This document shows, in pieces, positions 24,715 through 33,195 of a stretch of DNA of 64,000 nucleotides. The position numbers and the translations under genes were made by a program. This stretch comes from Kitasatospora sp. NBC_01266. GTDB taxonomy: Bacteria; Actinomycetota; Actinomycetes; Streptomycetales; Streptomycetaceae. Under the pieces are notes generated by a model. That model did not search any database. It was not told where the DNA came from and saw nothing but the letters and a program-made list of their open reading frames with translations. The stretch spans positions 6,510,001-6,574,000 of the forward strand of contig NZ_CP108458.1 of the NCBI RefSeq assembly GCF_036242395.1. Reading direction: 5' to 3'. How positions within the stretch are numbered: the stretch's first letter is position 1; the number at the start of each line of letters is the position of its first letter.

Positions 24715-26001
24715 TCAGGCGAACTTGGGGACCAGCCGGTGCAGGCCCCTGCGGTCGTAGTAGTGGGTGACGGCCAGGCCGACGGCCAACGCCAGGACCG
24801 TGGCGATGGCGATGGCGATCCAGGCGCGGAGCAGTCCGGCGTCGGCGCGGGCGTCGAAGTAGAGGATGGCGCGGGTACCGTCGCTGAGTTGGCGCATCGG
24901 CTCGAATTCGGCGAACCAGCGGTAGACGGTGGGCAGCGCCTGCAACGGGATCGTCGCACCGGAGGAGGGCAGCGCGACGGCCACGAAGACGAACATGCTG
25001 ACCAACTGTCCGATACCGCCGAACGCGGCGTTGATGGTCTGCACGCCCAGGCCCACCGCCGCGGTCGCGCAGAACGAGTAGACCCAGAGCAGCGGCAGGT
25101 GCGAGGCGTCGATGCCGACGATCGCGATGCCGCCGACCATGATCAGCGTGGTGGTCACCACGGCGAGCCCCAGGGACATGCCCCACTTGGTGATCAGCGT
25201 CTGGGTGCGGTCGATCGGAACCACCGGGCGGCGGCTGTGCCAGGGGCCCAACTCGCTGTCCGCGTAGCCGAGGCCGACGTCGACGCCGTTGCTGATGACG
25301 TTGGCGCCCAGGAAGCCGGAGAGCACCAGCAGCAGGGTGTAGTAGAACGCCGTCAGCCCCAGGCCGCTGTGCGAGCCGATCGGGTGGCCGACCTGGACCG
25401 AGACCGTGATCGGGTCGGCGAGCAGCAGCCGCGTCGCGCTGCTCTGGCCGCCCGGGGCGGCGGCGGTCAGCTCGCCGCCGAGCTGCAACGAGGCCTGGTG
25501 GGCGGCCTGCTGGGTGATCGAGGAGGCCAGCGAGGAGGCCAGGCTGCCCACCCCGGGGTTGGTCAGCGCGTTCACGGTGGGGCGCGCGGGCGGTTGGGCG
25601 CCGGTGCTGCCGAGCGCGGCGACGGCCGCGGTGAAGCCGTCGGGGACCTCCAGGACGCCGTCCAACTTCCCCGAGGCCAGGCCCTCCTGGGCGCCCGCCT
25701 GGTCCAGCACCCGCCAGGAGACCTGCTCCTTCGGGTCGGGGGCGGCGGCGACACCGGAGGTGAGCTGGGCGCCCAGGTTCTCCGGGTGCCCGGCCACGGT
25801 GGCGCCGCGGTCGGCGTTGACCAGGCCGATCGGCAGCCGGTGCAGGTTCCCGGTCGGGTCCGCCACCCCACCCAGGTAGAGCAGGGAGAGCAGCAGCGCC
25901 AGCAGGGCGACGACGCCGCCGGGGAAGTACCAGGCCTTCGGGTTGCGCAGCACCTGCCCGGCGCGTACCTGCCTCGGCGCGGGTTGTGGCGGAGTGGTCA
26001 T
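24715..26001 (-). CDS. YhgE/Pip- or DUF3533-like membrane permease
   Basis: This 428-aa membrane protein has one N-terminal helix (GGVVALLALLLSLLYLGGV, about residues 25-45), a large extracytoplasmic domain (about 46-215, 'LPIGLVNADRGATVAGHPEN' motif typical of YhgE/Pip and DUF3533 proteins), and five hydrophobic segments in the C-terminal half like an ABC-2 permease. The family is linked to phage adhesion, stress and drug export, but no ATPase partner is encoded nearby. The start is the ATG (MTTPPQPAP); the upstream 32 codons of open frame lack features. Close linkage with lysR suggests control by it, but there is no direct evidence. Confidence 0.75.
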   Translation of the reverse strand: MTTPPQPAPRQVRAGQVLRNPKAWYFPGGVVALLALLLSLLYLGGVADPTGNLHRLPIGLVNADRGATVAGHPENLGAQLTSGVAAAPDPKEQVSWRVLDQAGAQEGLASGKLDGVLEVPDGFTAAVAALGSTGAQPPARPTVNALTNPGVGSLASSLASSITQQAAHQASLQLGGELTAAAPGGQSSATRLLLADPITVSVQVGHPIGSHSGLGLTAFYYTLLLVLSGFLGANVISNGVDVGLGYADSELGPWHSRRPVVPIDRTQTLITKWGMSLGLAVVTTTLIMVGGIAIVGIDASHLPLLWVYSFCATAAVGLGVQTINAAFGGIGQLVSMFVFVAVALPSSGATIPLQALPTVYRWFAEFEPMRQLSDGTRAILYFDARADAGLLRAWIAIAIATVLALAVGLAVTHYYDRRGLHRLVPKFA

Positions 26002-26167
26002 GGGGCTGCGGCCCTCCCGGTGGCATCGGTGCGATCCCTCGGCAAGGTAGTGGCTCCGCCCGCCCGGCATCCCGTGACCCGCCCGCGCGCCGGCCACGGT
26101 GCCCCGGGTGGCTGAGCGGGCGCCCGGGGCAGCGCGGGCAGGGGCAGGTCCTTGGGCAGCTCGGCCG

Positions 26168-27010
26168 TCAGCCGGCCTGCTCCTGCTCGGCCTCCACCTG
26201 GGCGTTCCACTCGCGCTTGGCCGCCCGCCAGGCCTCGTCGCTCTGCCCGAACCGCCAGTAGCCCGAGATCGACAGCCGCTCGCGCGGCACGTCGTGCTCC
26301 ACGCGCAGCAGCCGCCGCAGCTCCTTCACGAAGCCCGCCTCGCCGTGCACGAAGGCGGACACCGCGCCGGCGGGGAAGTCCAGCGCGGCCACCGCCTCGA
26401 CCAGCGCCTCGCCCACCGGACGCGCACCGCGGTGCAGCCAGCTGACCTCGACGCCGGCGGGCGAGACGATCTTCTGCTCCTCGGCGGCGTCCGCGACCTC
26501 CACGAAGGCGCGCACCACGGCGTCGGCCGGCATCCGCTCCAGCGCCGCGGCGATCGCGGGCAGGGCGCTCTCGTCGCCCACCAGCAGGTGCCAGTCGGCG
26601 GTCAGGTCCGGGGCGTAGCCGCCGCCGGGGCCCAGGAAGCGCACCGTCTCGCCGGGCCGGGCCCGCGCCGCCCACGGTCCGGCCAGGCCCTCGTCACCGT
26701 GCACCACGAAGTCGACGGTCAGCTCGCGCAGCGCCGGGTCCCAGGTCCGCACCGTGTAGGTCCGGGTGACCGGCCACTGCTCGCGCGCGAACTCCTCGCG
26801 GATCCGCGCGATGTCGAAGGGCTCCGGGTAGCTGACGCCCTCGGGTGCGAAGAGCACCTTGATGTAGTGGTCGGTGAACTCCGTGGCGTCGAAGCCGTCC
26901 AGCCCCGCACCGCCGAGGACCAGCCGCACCATGTGCGGCGTGATCCGCTCGGTGCGCAGTACCTGTGCTTCGCGGGCCTGCGGTGTCCTGCGGGTCGGCT
27001 GCTCTGCCAT
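26168..27010 (-). CDS. Siderophore-interacting protein (FAD/NAD(P)H ferric-siderophore reductase)
   Basis: This 280-aa cytosolic flavoprotein of the ViuB/SIP family reduces imported ferric siderophores to release Fe2+. It has the FAD-binding domain (residues 15-125, with VTRTYTVRTWDP as the RxYTxR flavin motif), the NAD(P)-binding domain ('WHLLVGDESALPAIAAALER', about 142) and a C-terminal 'SGYWRFGQSDEAWRAAKREW' tail typical of the family. An iron box lies 37 nt upstream of the start, so the gene should be derepressed by iron limitation through the DmdR/IdeR repressor. Confidence 0.93.
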   Translation of the reverse strand: MAEQPTRRTPQAREAQVLRTERITPHMVRLVLGGAGLDGFDATEFTDHYIKVLFAPEGVSYPEPFDIARIREEFAREQWPVTRTYTVRTWDPALRELTVDFVVHGDEGLAGPWAARARPGETVRFLGPGGGYAPDLTADWHLLVGDESALPAIAAALERMPADAVVRAFVEVADAAEEQKIVSPAGVEVSWLHRGARPVGEALVEAVAALDFPAGAVSAFVHGEAGFVKELRRLLRVEHDVPRERLSISGYWRFGQSDEAWRAAKREWNAQVEAEQEQAG

Positions 27011-27046
27011 GGGGTCCCCTGTATGACGTCGTGATGATCTAATTAC

Positions 27047-27060
27047 TTAGGCTTACCTAA
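27047..27060 (-). promoter_or_regulatory. Iron box (DmdR/IdeR operator) for the siderophore-interacting protein
   Basis: TTAGGCTTACCTAA has perfect 5-bp arms within a wider ACTTAGG...CCTAAGT symmetry and matches the actinobacterial iron-box pattern TTAGGTTAGGCTAACCTAA at the arms. It is positioned over the expected promoter of the minus-strand gene starting at 27010. Confidence 0.8.
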
Positions 27061-27085
27061 GTTAGCACTCCGGGTGCGGTCGCGG

Positions 27086-27478
27086 TCAGTCCCCGGCCGC
27101 CTCCCGGGCGATCCGGTCGAACTGGGCGCCCATCGCCTCGGCCAGCGCCTGCGCGGCGGAGAGCGGGCGGACCATCACGGTGAACTCGTCGATCCTCCCG
27201 TCCTCGTCGAAGTGCAGGAAGTCGCAGCCGTGGATCTGCCGCCCGGACACGGTGGCGGTGAAGACGAAGGCGTGGTCGCGACCGCCCGGGTCGGCGATCT
27301 CGCGGACGTAGCGGAAGTCCTCGAAGACGCGCAGGACGCCGCGCAGGATCGCCGCGGTGATCGCCTTGCCGGGGTAGGGCTTGAAGGCGACGGGGCTGGT
27401 GAAGACGACGTTCTCGGCCAGCAGGTCCTCGACGGCCTGCTCGTCGCGGTCCTCGACGGCCTTGCGGAACGGGTGCAC
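27086..27478 (-). CDS. NTF2/SnoaL-like protein
   Basis: This 130-aa protein has the NTF2-like cone fold pattern: N-terminal 'FRKAVEDRDEQAVEDLLAEN', VVFTSPVAFKPYPGKAIT, and the strand-rich end 'FLHFDEDGRIDEFTVMVRPL'. Members include polyketide cyclases, ketosteroid isomerase-like enzymes and binding proteins; function cannot be assigned. The GTG at 27478 has GAGG 7 nt upstream and is preferred to the ATG at 27499. It lies downstream of the FAD monooxygenase across a terminator. The iron box at 27047 belongs to the next gene. Confidence 0.8.
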   Translation of the reverse strand: MHPFRKAVEDRDEQAVEDLLAENVVFTSPVAFKPYPGKAITAAILRGVLRVFEDFRYVREIADPGGRDHAFVFTATVSGRQIHGCDFLHFDEDGRIDEFTVMVRPLSAAQALAEAMGAQFDRIAREAAGD

Positions 27479-27547
27479 GGGCCAACCTCGCTTTCTCATC
27501 GTCGAACAGGTGTTACCGAGGAGTATGGAGGCGATCGCCCGCGCCGT

Positions 27548-27589
27548 CGATCAGCGGGAGGCGCCCCACCGAGCGCCTCCCGCTGATCG
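27548..27589 (-). terminator. Terminator of FAD monooxygenase gene
   Basis: CGATCAGCGGGAGGCGC and its perfect complement (17 bp) flank an 8-nt loop, 11 nt beyond the minus-strand stop at 27600. Confidence 0.88.
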
Positions 27590-27599
27590 GGTGTCCGCG

Positions 27600-28808
27600 C
27601 TAGCTCTGGCCGACGCGGCGCTGCCCGGTCGCCCGGGAGGCGGCGACCAGCGGGAAGGCGTAGCCGGTCATCCGGCGCTCGTAGTCGCGCACCGCCTCGA
27701 CCAGCGGCGCGCCGGCGGCCCGGGTGAGCGCGAGCAGGAGTTCCCCCGCGTCGCGCAGGGCGGTGTTGGCGCCCATGGCCAGCACCGGGCTCATCGCGTG
27801 CACGGCGTCGCCGATCAGGGTGACCGGGCCCGGCTCCCAACCCGGCACCGGGGCGGCGGTGGAGATCCGCAGCGGGAACAGCGAGTCGGTGTCCCACAGC
27901 CGCAGCAGCTGGTGCACCTGCGGGTGCCAGTCGTCGGGGTCGAGCAGACCCACGGCCAACTCCCGTAGCGCGGCCGGGGCCAGGCGGCGCAGCTCGGCGA
28001 AGTCGGGCACGGCGGGATGGCCGGCCGGAGCCCCGACCAGGCAGGCGAGGTAGTCGTCCGCCGGTGCCAACTCGACCGGCGGGACCAGGGCTTGCCCCGC
28101 CAGCTCGGGGCGTTGTGCCAACTCCACCGGCCCCAGGCCCAGATGGGGGCGGCCGGGGCCGCCGGTGACCACGGTGAAGACGGCCTCCAGCGCCCAGGCG
28201 GGGATCGCGGCGCGGGTGGCGGCGGTCAGCGGGATCCGGCCGTAGATCAGGCGCAGTCCGGCGTCCTCGACCTCGGCGTGCGGCAGCAACTGCCGCCGTA
28301 CGGCCGAGCCCACGCCGTCGGCGCCCACCAGCAGGTCGGCGGTGGCGGTGCTGCCGTCGGCGAACCGGGCGGTGACGGTGCCGTCGGCCTCGCGGCGGTG
28401 GTCCAGCAGGCGGGAGCCGAAGCGCACCCGGCCCGCGAGCCCGGCCAGCAGGATCTGACGCAGCGTCGGCCGGTTGACGGCCAGCGGCCCCTGCGCGTCG
28501 CCGGTGGCACCCTGCGCGGCGGCGGCCCGGTCCGCGAGCGCATTGAGCTGCGGGTCGCGGACCAGCACCCGGGCGGGCGGGGCGCCGGCGGTGGCCAGGA
28601 CCAGGTCGAACAGCGGCGCGGGCAGGCAGCGCCGTAGGCCGGTGCGGCCGGGTTCGTCGAGCTGGATCCGGTAGCCCTGCGGACGCGCGCCGGGATGGGC
28701 GTCACATTCGTGGACCTGGACTGAGAAGCCCTGCCGGTGCAGTCCTTGGGCCAGCGCGAGGCCGCCCAGGCCGGCGCCGATGATGATCACACGGGGTTGC
28801 TGGTGCAC
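27600..28808 (-). CDS. FAD-dependent monooxygenase (UbiH/PHBH fold)
   Basis: This 402-aa flavoprotein has the dinucleotide motif VIIIGAGLGGLALAQGL at residue 5, the DG motif 'DLLVGADGVGSAVRRQLLPH' at about 160, and the GD motif 'VTLIGDAVHAMSPVLAMGAN' at about 310. It oxidises a small organic substrate with NAD(P)H and O2; no substrate is suggested by neighbours. The GTG start (MHQQPRVIIIGAG) places the FAD motif at the usual distance from the N-terminus; the longer open frame to 28901 lacks similarity to the family. It is transcribed alone and ends at a strong terminator. Confidence 0.9.
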   Translation of the reverse strand: MHQQPRVIIIGAGLGGLALAQGLHRQGFSVQVHECDAHPGARPQGYRIQLDEPGRTGLRRCLPAPLFDLVLATAGAPPARVLVRDPQLNALADRAAAAQGATGDAQGPLAVNRPTLRQILLAGLAGRVRFGSRLLDHRREADGTVTARFADGSTATADLLVGADGVGSAVRRQLLPHAEVEDAGLRLIYGRIPLTAATRAAIPAWALEAVFTVVTGGPGRPHLGLGPVELAQRPELAGQALVPPVELAPADDYLACLVGAPAGHPAVPDFAELRRLAPAALRELAVGLLDPDDWHPQVHQLLRLWDTDSLFPLRISTAAPVPGWEPGPVTLIGDAVHAMSPVLAMGANTALRDAGELLLALTRAAGAPLVEAVRDYERRMTGYAFPLVAASRATGQRRVGQS

Positions 28809-29062
28809 AGTCCTCTGCCTTCGTCGATGAGACACGAAGGAAGGCACTGGCTCCCCGCAGCGGGGACGAACACCGTGGTCGGTGCCGCTCCGAAACACCA
28901 TTCAGGAGCGAGTTTTTCGCGCATTCCGATGAAGCGGGCACACCGTAGCACGCCACGCGGCGGCGGGTTCGTGAGGGTTTCCTGTGAGCCTCCTGGATAC
29001 CCGCCCGGAGAAGCCTGAGAGAAGGGTCTCGGAGGCGGGGGGCCGGTTCCCGCTCTCAGAAC

Positions 29063-29081
29063 TTAGGTATACCTTAGCTAA
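29063..29081 (+). promoter_or_regulatory. Iron box upstream of ferric ABC transporter operon
   Basis: TTAGGTATACCTTAGCTAA resembles the 19-bp iron box and contains the perfect core AGGTATACCT. It lies about 95 nt before the binding-protein gene at 29175, where an iron-dependent DmdR/IdeR repressor would cover the promoter. Confidence 0.75.
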
Positions 29082-29174
29082 CGCCTCCCCGGTCCGGGGC
29101 TGGCGTCCCTCCCCCCTGTGTCGTAGCTCAGGCATGCCCGGCTGTCGTCGTGCCTGTTCCGGAAAGGCATATCC

Positions 29175-30227
29175 ATGCGACGTATCGCCATGAGACCGGT
29201 CGGCCTGCTCGCGGTGGCGGCCCTGGCCGCCGCCGCGCTGGCGGGTTGTTCCAGCTCCGGCTCCGGGGGAGCGTCCGGCTCCGCCTCCGGCACGCAGGCG
29301 CTGACCCTCTACAACGGGCAGCACGAGCAGACCACCGACGCGCTGGTGGCGGCCTTCACCAAGGACACCGGGATCAAGGTCAACGTCCGCAGCGACGACG
29401 AGGACGTGCTCGCCAACCAGATCGAGGCGGAGGGCTCGCACGCGCCCGCCGACCTCTTCTACACCGAGAACTCCCCGGCGCTGATGCAGCTGCAGAACAA
29501 GAACCTGCTGGTGCCGGTGGACAAGTCCGCGCTGGCGCAGGTCCCCGCGCAGTACGACTCGCCGCAGGGCGACTGGCTCGGCGTCTCCGCCCGGGTCAGC
29601 GTGCTGATCTACAACACCAAGATGCTGACCCCCGCCCAGCTGCCCACCACGCTGGCCCAGCTGGCCGACCCGCAGTGGAAGGGCAAGCTGGGCCTCGCGC
29701 AGGGCGAGACCGACTTCCAGCCGATCGTCACCTCGATGGTCAAGTCGCAGGGCGTCGCCGCCACCAAGACCTGGCTCAACGCGGTGAAGAACAACGCCGG
29801 TTCGAACCTGTACCCGGACAACGAGACCCTCACCTCGATGGTGGACAGCGGCAAGGCCGCGATCGGCATCATCAACCAGTACTACTGGTACCGGCTGAAG
29901 GCCGAGAACAAGGGCGCGGTGAACTCCGCGATCGCCTCCTTCGCGCCGAAGGACCCCGGCTACGTGCTGGACGTCTCCGGTGCCGGGATCCTCGCCTCCA
30001 GCAAGCACCAGGCCGAGGCCCAGAAGTTCATCGCCTTCCTCGGCTCGGCCGAGGCCCAGAAGATCATCGCCACCAGCGACAGCTTCGAGTACCCGATCGG
30101 CTCCGGGGTGACCACCGCGCAGCCCGAGACCCCCTTCGACCAGCTGAAGCCGACCGACCTCAGCGTCGCGGACCTCGGCGACGGCTCGCAGGCGATCACC
30201 CTGCTCCAGCAGGCCCAGCTCCTCTAG
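29175..30227 (+). CDS. Iron ABC transporter substrate-binding lipoprotein (FbpA-like)
   Basis: This 350-aa lipoprotein has a signal peptide with lipobox LAGC (Cys about residue 25) and a Ser/Gly linker. The type II periplasmic-binding fold shows 'LTLYNGQHEQTTDALVAAFT' near the start and IINQYYWYRLKAENK with adjacent tyrosines, the usual Fe3+ ligands of the FbpA/transferrin-like group. It binds ferric iron or a simple ferric chelate at the cell surface and passes it to the permease encoded 14 nt downstream. The start is the ATG after GGAAAGG. An upstream iron box indicates iron control. Confidence 0.92.
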   Translation: MRRIAMRPVGLLAVAALAAAALAGCSSSGSGGASGSASGTQALTLYNGQHEQTTDALVAAFTKDTGIKVNVRSDDEDVLANQIEAEGSHAPADLFYTENSPALMQLQNKNLLVPVDKSALAQVPAQYDSPQGDWLGVSARVSVLIYNTKMLTPAQLPTTLAQLADPQWKGKLGLAQGETDFQPIVTSMVKSQGVAATKTWLNAVKNNAGSNLYPDNETLTSMVDSGKAAIGIINQYYWYRLKAENKGAVNSAIASFAPKDPGYVLDVSGAGILASSKHQAEAQKFIAFLGSAEAQKIIATSDSFEYPIGSGVTTAQPETPFDQLKPTDLSVADLGDGSQAITLLQQAQLL

Positions 30228-30241
30228 GGCGGCGGCCTCCC

Positions 30242-31897
30242 ATGGCGAACTCCATCGACACCGTCGCGACTTCGGCGGGCCCCGGGCCCGCCGGGGTGCC
30301 ACGCCCGCCCACCGGATTGCCGCAGCCGCCCGCCGGGTTGCCGCGGCCACGGGCCGCCCGGCGCGGCCGGCGCCTGCCCTGGCTGCTCACCGGCCTGTCG
30401 GTCGCGGTGGCCGCGCTGCTGCTCGTGCCGCTCTGCTTCCTGCTGATCCAGGCGAACCAGGCCGGCTGGTCCAGCATCGCCGGACTGATGTTCCGGCACC
30501 TCACCTGGGTGCTGCTGCGCAACACCGTCGAGCTGACCGTGATCGTCACCCTCTGCTGCGCGGTGCTGGGCACCGGTGCCGCGTACTGCGTGGAGCGGGT
30601 GGCGCTGCCCGGACGACGGCTCTGGGCGGTGCTGCTGGTGCTGCCGGTCGCGCTGCCGGACTTCGTGGTCGGCTACGCCTGGTCCTCCTGGGTGCCGTTC
30701 GCCCACGGGCTGACCGGGGCCGTGACCGTGATGTCGCTCTCCCTCTACCCGCTGGTGTACCTGCCGGTGGCCGCCGCGCTGCGCGCCGGTGACGCCGCGC
30801 TGGAGGAGCAGGCGCGCAGCCTGGGCCGCGGCCCGCTGCGGGCGTTCGCCCAGGTGACCCTGCGGCAGATCCGCCCGGCCCTGCTGGGCGGCTGCCTGCT
30901 GGTCGCCCTCGCGCTGCTCGCCGAGTACGGGGCGTTCGAGATCCTGCGCTTCCAGACCTTCACCACCGAGATCTTCACCGAGTACCTGGAGAGCTTCGAC
31001 GGTCCCGCGGCCTGCGCGCTGTCGCTGATCCTCGTGGTGCTCAGCCTGGCCGTGCTGCTCGCCGAGTACGCGGCGGGCGGCGGCGGGCGGGTGGCCCGGC
31101 AGGTGGCGGTGCGCGCCCCGCGCCGGGCCCGCCCCGGGGTGCTGGGCGGTCTGGCGATCAGCCTGGCGCTGACCGCGCTGAGTTCGGCCGCCCTGCTGCT
31201 GCCGGTGGGCACCCTCGCCTACTGGTGCGTGGTCGGCGGCTCGACCACCCTGCCGCCCGCCTCGCTGCTCGGCGCGGCCGGACAGACCGCGCTGTACGCG
31301 GTCAGTGCCGCCGCGTTGACCACGGCGCTGGCGCTGCCGGTCGGCCTGCTCTCGGTGCGGCACCGCAGCCGGTTCACGGTGCTGCTGGAGCGCAGCACCT
31401 ACCTGGTCCAGGGCCTGCCGGGGCTGGCGATCGCGCTGGGACTGGTGTTCTTCGGGATCCGCTACGCCTTCTCGCTGTACCAGAGCCCGCAGTTGCTGGT
31501 GATCGGCTACGCGGTGATGTTCTTCCCGCTGGCCCTGGTCGCGGTGCGCGCCTCGGTGGCGTCCGCGCCCGTCGGGCTGGAGGAGATCGGCCGTTCGCTC
31601 GGGCGGCCGCGCTGGTCGGTGGCGCTGCGGGTGACCCTGCCGCTGGTCGCGCCGGGGCTGGCGGCCGGCTTCTGCCTGGTCTTCCTCTCCGTGGTCACAG
31701 AACTGACCGCGACCCTGATCCTGATCCCGACCGGCGCGCACACCCTGGCCACCCGGTTCTGGGAGTACGAGTCCGACCTCTCCTACGGCGCCGCGGCCCC
31801 CTACGCGGCGCTGATGGTGGCGATCGCCGCCGTGCCCAGCTACGTCCTCGGCCGCTGGTTCGACCGGGTCAGAGCCCGACAGGAGCAATCCGCATGA
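30242..31897 (+). CDS. Ferric iron ABC transporter permease (FbpB-like, two fused domains)
   Basis: This 551-aa membrane protein has about 12 helices in two tandem BPD_transp_1 units. The EAA loops are visible as 'EEQARSLGRGPLRAFAQVTL' (about residue 190) and 'LEEIGRSLGRPRWSVALRVT' (about 450). A proline-rich cytoplasmic N-terminus precedes the first helix. Fused permeases of this kind belong to the FbpB/SfuB ferric family. The gene starts 14 nt after the binding protein and overlaps the ATPase start by 4 nt (ATGA), so the three form one operon. Confidence 0.92.
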   Translation: MANSIDTVATSAGPGPAGVPRPPTGLPQPPAGLPRPRAARRGRRLPWLLTGLSVAVAALLLVPLCFLLIQANQAGWSSIAGLMFRHLTWVLLRNTVELTVIVTLCCAVLGTGAAYCVERVALPGRRLWAVLLVLPVALPDFVVGYAWSSWVPFAHGLTGAVTVMSLSLYPLVYLPVAAALRAGDAALEEQARSLGRGPLRAFAQVTLRQIRPALLGGCLLVALALLAEYGAFEILRFQTFTTEIFTEYLESFDGPAACALSLILVVLSLAVLLAEYAAGGGGRVARQVAVRAPRRARPGVLGGLAISLALTALSSAALLLPVGTLAYWCVVGGSTTLPPASLLGAAGQTALYAVSAAALTTALALPVGLLSVRHRSRFTVLLERSTYLVQGLPGLAIALGLVFFGIRYAFSLYQSPQLLVIGYAVMFFPLALVAVRASVASAPVGLEEIGRSLGRPRWSVALRVTLPLVAPGLAAGFCLVFLSVVTELTATLILIPTGAHTLATRFWEYESDLSYGAAAPYAALMVAIAAVPSYVLGRWFDRVRARQEQSA

Positions 31898-33012
31898 CCA
31901 GTCTCACGCTGAGCGGGGTCGCCAAGTCCTACGGCCGCCAGCCCGTGCTGCACGGTGTCGACCTGGAGGTGCCGGCCGGTGCGCTGGCCGCCGTGCTCGG
32001 CCCGTCGGGCAGCGGCAAGACCACCCTGCTGCGGGTGGTCGCCGGGTTCGAGCGGGCGGATGCGGGCACGGTCAGCCTGGGCGGCCAGGTGGTGGACGAC
32101 GGGCGGCGCCAACTGCCGCCCGAGCGACGGAAGATCGGCTACGTGCCGCAGGACGGCGGCCTCTTCCCGCACCTCACGGTGGCCGGCAACGTCGCCTTCG
32201 GACTGCCCGGCCGCGCCCGGCGGCACACCGCCGCGGTCGGCGAACTGCTGGAGCGGGTCGGCCTGACCGGCCTGGACGGGCGCTACCCGCACCAGCTCTC
32301 CGGCGGCCAGCAGCAGCGCGTCGCGCTCGCCCGCGCACTCGCCGTCCGCCCGCAACTGGTGCTGCTGGACGAGCCGTTCTCGGCGCTGGACGCCGGCCTG
32401 CGGGCCAGCATCCGGGCCGACGTGCAGACGATCCTGCGGGAGTTCGGGGCCACCGCGATCCTGGTGACGCACGACCAGGACGAGGCCCTGTCGATGGCCG
32501 ATCTGGTGGCGGTGGTGCGCGACGGGCGGATCGCCCAGTGCGCGACCCCGCACGAGCTCTACCGGCGGCCGGCGGATCCGCAACTGGCCTCCTTCGTCGG
32601 CGAGGCCAACCTGCTGCCCGGCACCTTCGAACCGGAGGGCGGCAGCGGCCCGGCCACGGTGCGCACGGTGCTCGGCAGCCTGCCGCTGCACGCCGCGCCC
32701 GAGGGGTCCGGCAGCGGGCCGGCCCTGGTGCTGCTCCGCCCCGAGCAGGTCGAGGTCCGTCCGCTCGCCGGGGAGCACAACGACGACCTGGACCTGGACT
32801 TGGCCGCCGTGGTCGCCGACTGCCGCTACCACGGTCACGACACCGTGCTCCGCTGCACGCTCGACGGGCCCGACCGGGACCCGGCGGGGGAGCGGTTGGA
32901 GATCACCGCGCGGTTGAGCGACGGCGCGGCCTGGCCGACCGGAAGCCGGGTCGGCCTGCGGGCCCGGGGACCGGTCACCGCCTGGCCGGCTCCGGCTGCC
33001 GCTACCACCTAA
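31894..33012 (+). CDS. Ferric iron ABC transporter ATP-binding protein (FbpC-like)
   Basis: This 372-aa ATPase energises the upstream permease. It shows Walker A GPSGSGKTT (about residue 35), a Q-loop in YVPQDGGLFPH, the signature LSGGQQQR, Walker B 'VLLLDEPFSALDAG', and the switch His in LVTHDQDEA. The C-terminal 130 residues form a TOBE-like regulatory domain. It is coupled to the permease by a 4-nt overlap and followed 28 nt later by a hairpin terminator, which ends the operon. Confidence 0.92.
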   Translation: MTSLTLSGVAKSYGRQPVLHGVDLEVPAGALAAVLGPSGSGKTTLLRVVAGFERADAGTVSLGGQVVDDGRRQLPPERRKIGYVPQDGGLFPHLTVAGNVAFGLPGRARRHTAAVGELLERVGLTGLDGRYPHQLSGGQQQRVALARALAVRPQLVLLDEPFSALDAGLRASIRADVQTILREFGATAILVTHDQDEALSMADLVAVVRDGRIAQCATPHELYRRPADPQLASFVGEANLLPGTFEPEGGSGPATVRTVLGSLPLHAAPEGSGSGPALVLLRPEQVEVRPLAGEHNDDLDLDLAAVVADCRYHGHDTVLRCTLDGPDRDPAGERLEITARLSDGAAWPTGSRVGLRARGPVTAWPAPAAATT

Positions 33013-33040
33013 CCCGCGCCGCCGCTTTCGTCCTTCACAA

Positions 33041-33064
33041 CCCCTGGCGACGAGTCGCCAGGGG
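33041..33064 (+). terminator. Terminator of ferric ABC operon
   Basis: CCCCTGGCGAC and GTCGCCAGGGG are perfectly complementary (11 bp) with a 2-nt gap, 28 nt after the ATPase stop. Confidence 0.75.
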
Positions 33065-33095
33065 AGCGGTACCCCCTGCCCGATTCCGGGCAAGG

Positions 33096-33114
33096 TCAGG
33101 CAAGGCTTGCCTAT
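33096..33114 (+). promoter_or_regulatory. Iron box-like operator upstream of lipoprotein/peroxidase operon
   Basis: TCAGGCAAGGCTTGCCTAT has perfect AGGCAAG/CTTGCCT arms around one central base and resembles degenerate DmdR/IdeR iron boxes. It lies 82 nt before the lipoprotein start. Confidence 0.65.
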
Positions 33115-33195
33115 CCAATCGGTATCCACCGTGTCACCACCGTGTCCCCACCGTCCGTTGACCGCGCCTGTGTGCGGCACCGAAAGGACCGACTC

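Noticed and set aside
24662..26026. 454-aa alternative frame over the membrane permease
   Set aside because: Arg/Pro/Gly-rich composition; the overlapping frame has clear transmembrane helices and family motifs.
29150..30241. N-terminal extension of the iron permease through the binding-protein gene
   Set aside because: The frame is open but lies out of phase with the lipoprotein FbpA-like gene; permease similarity starts only at the ATG at 30242.
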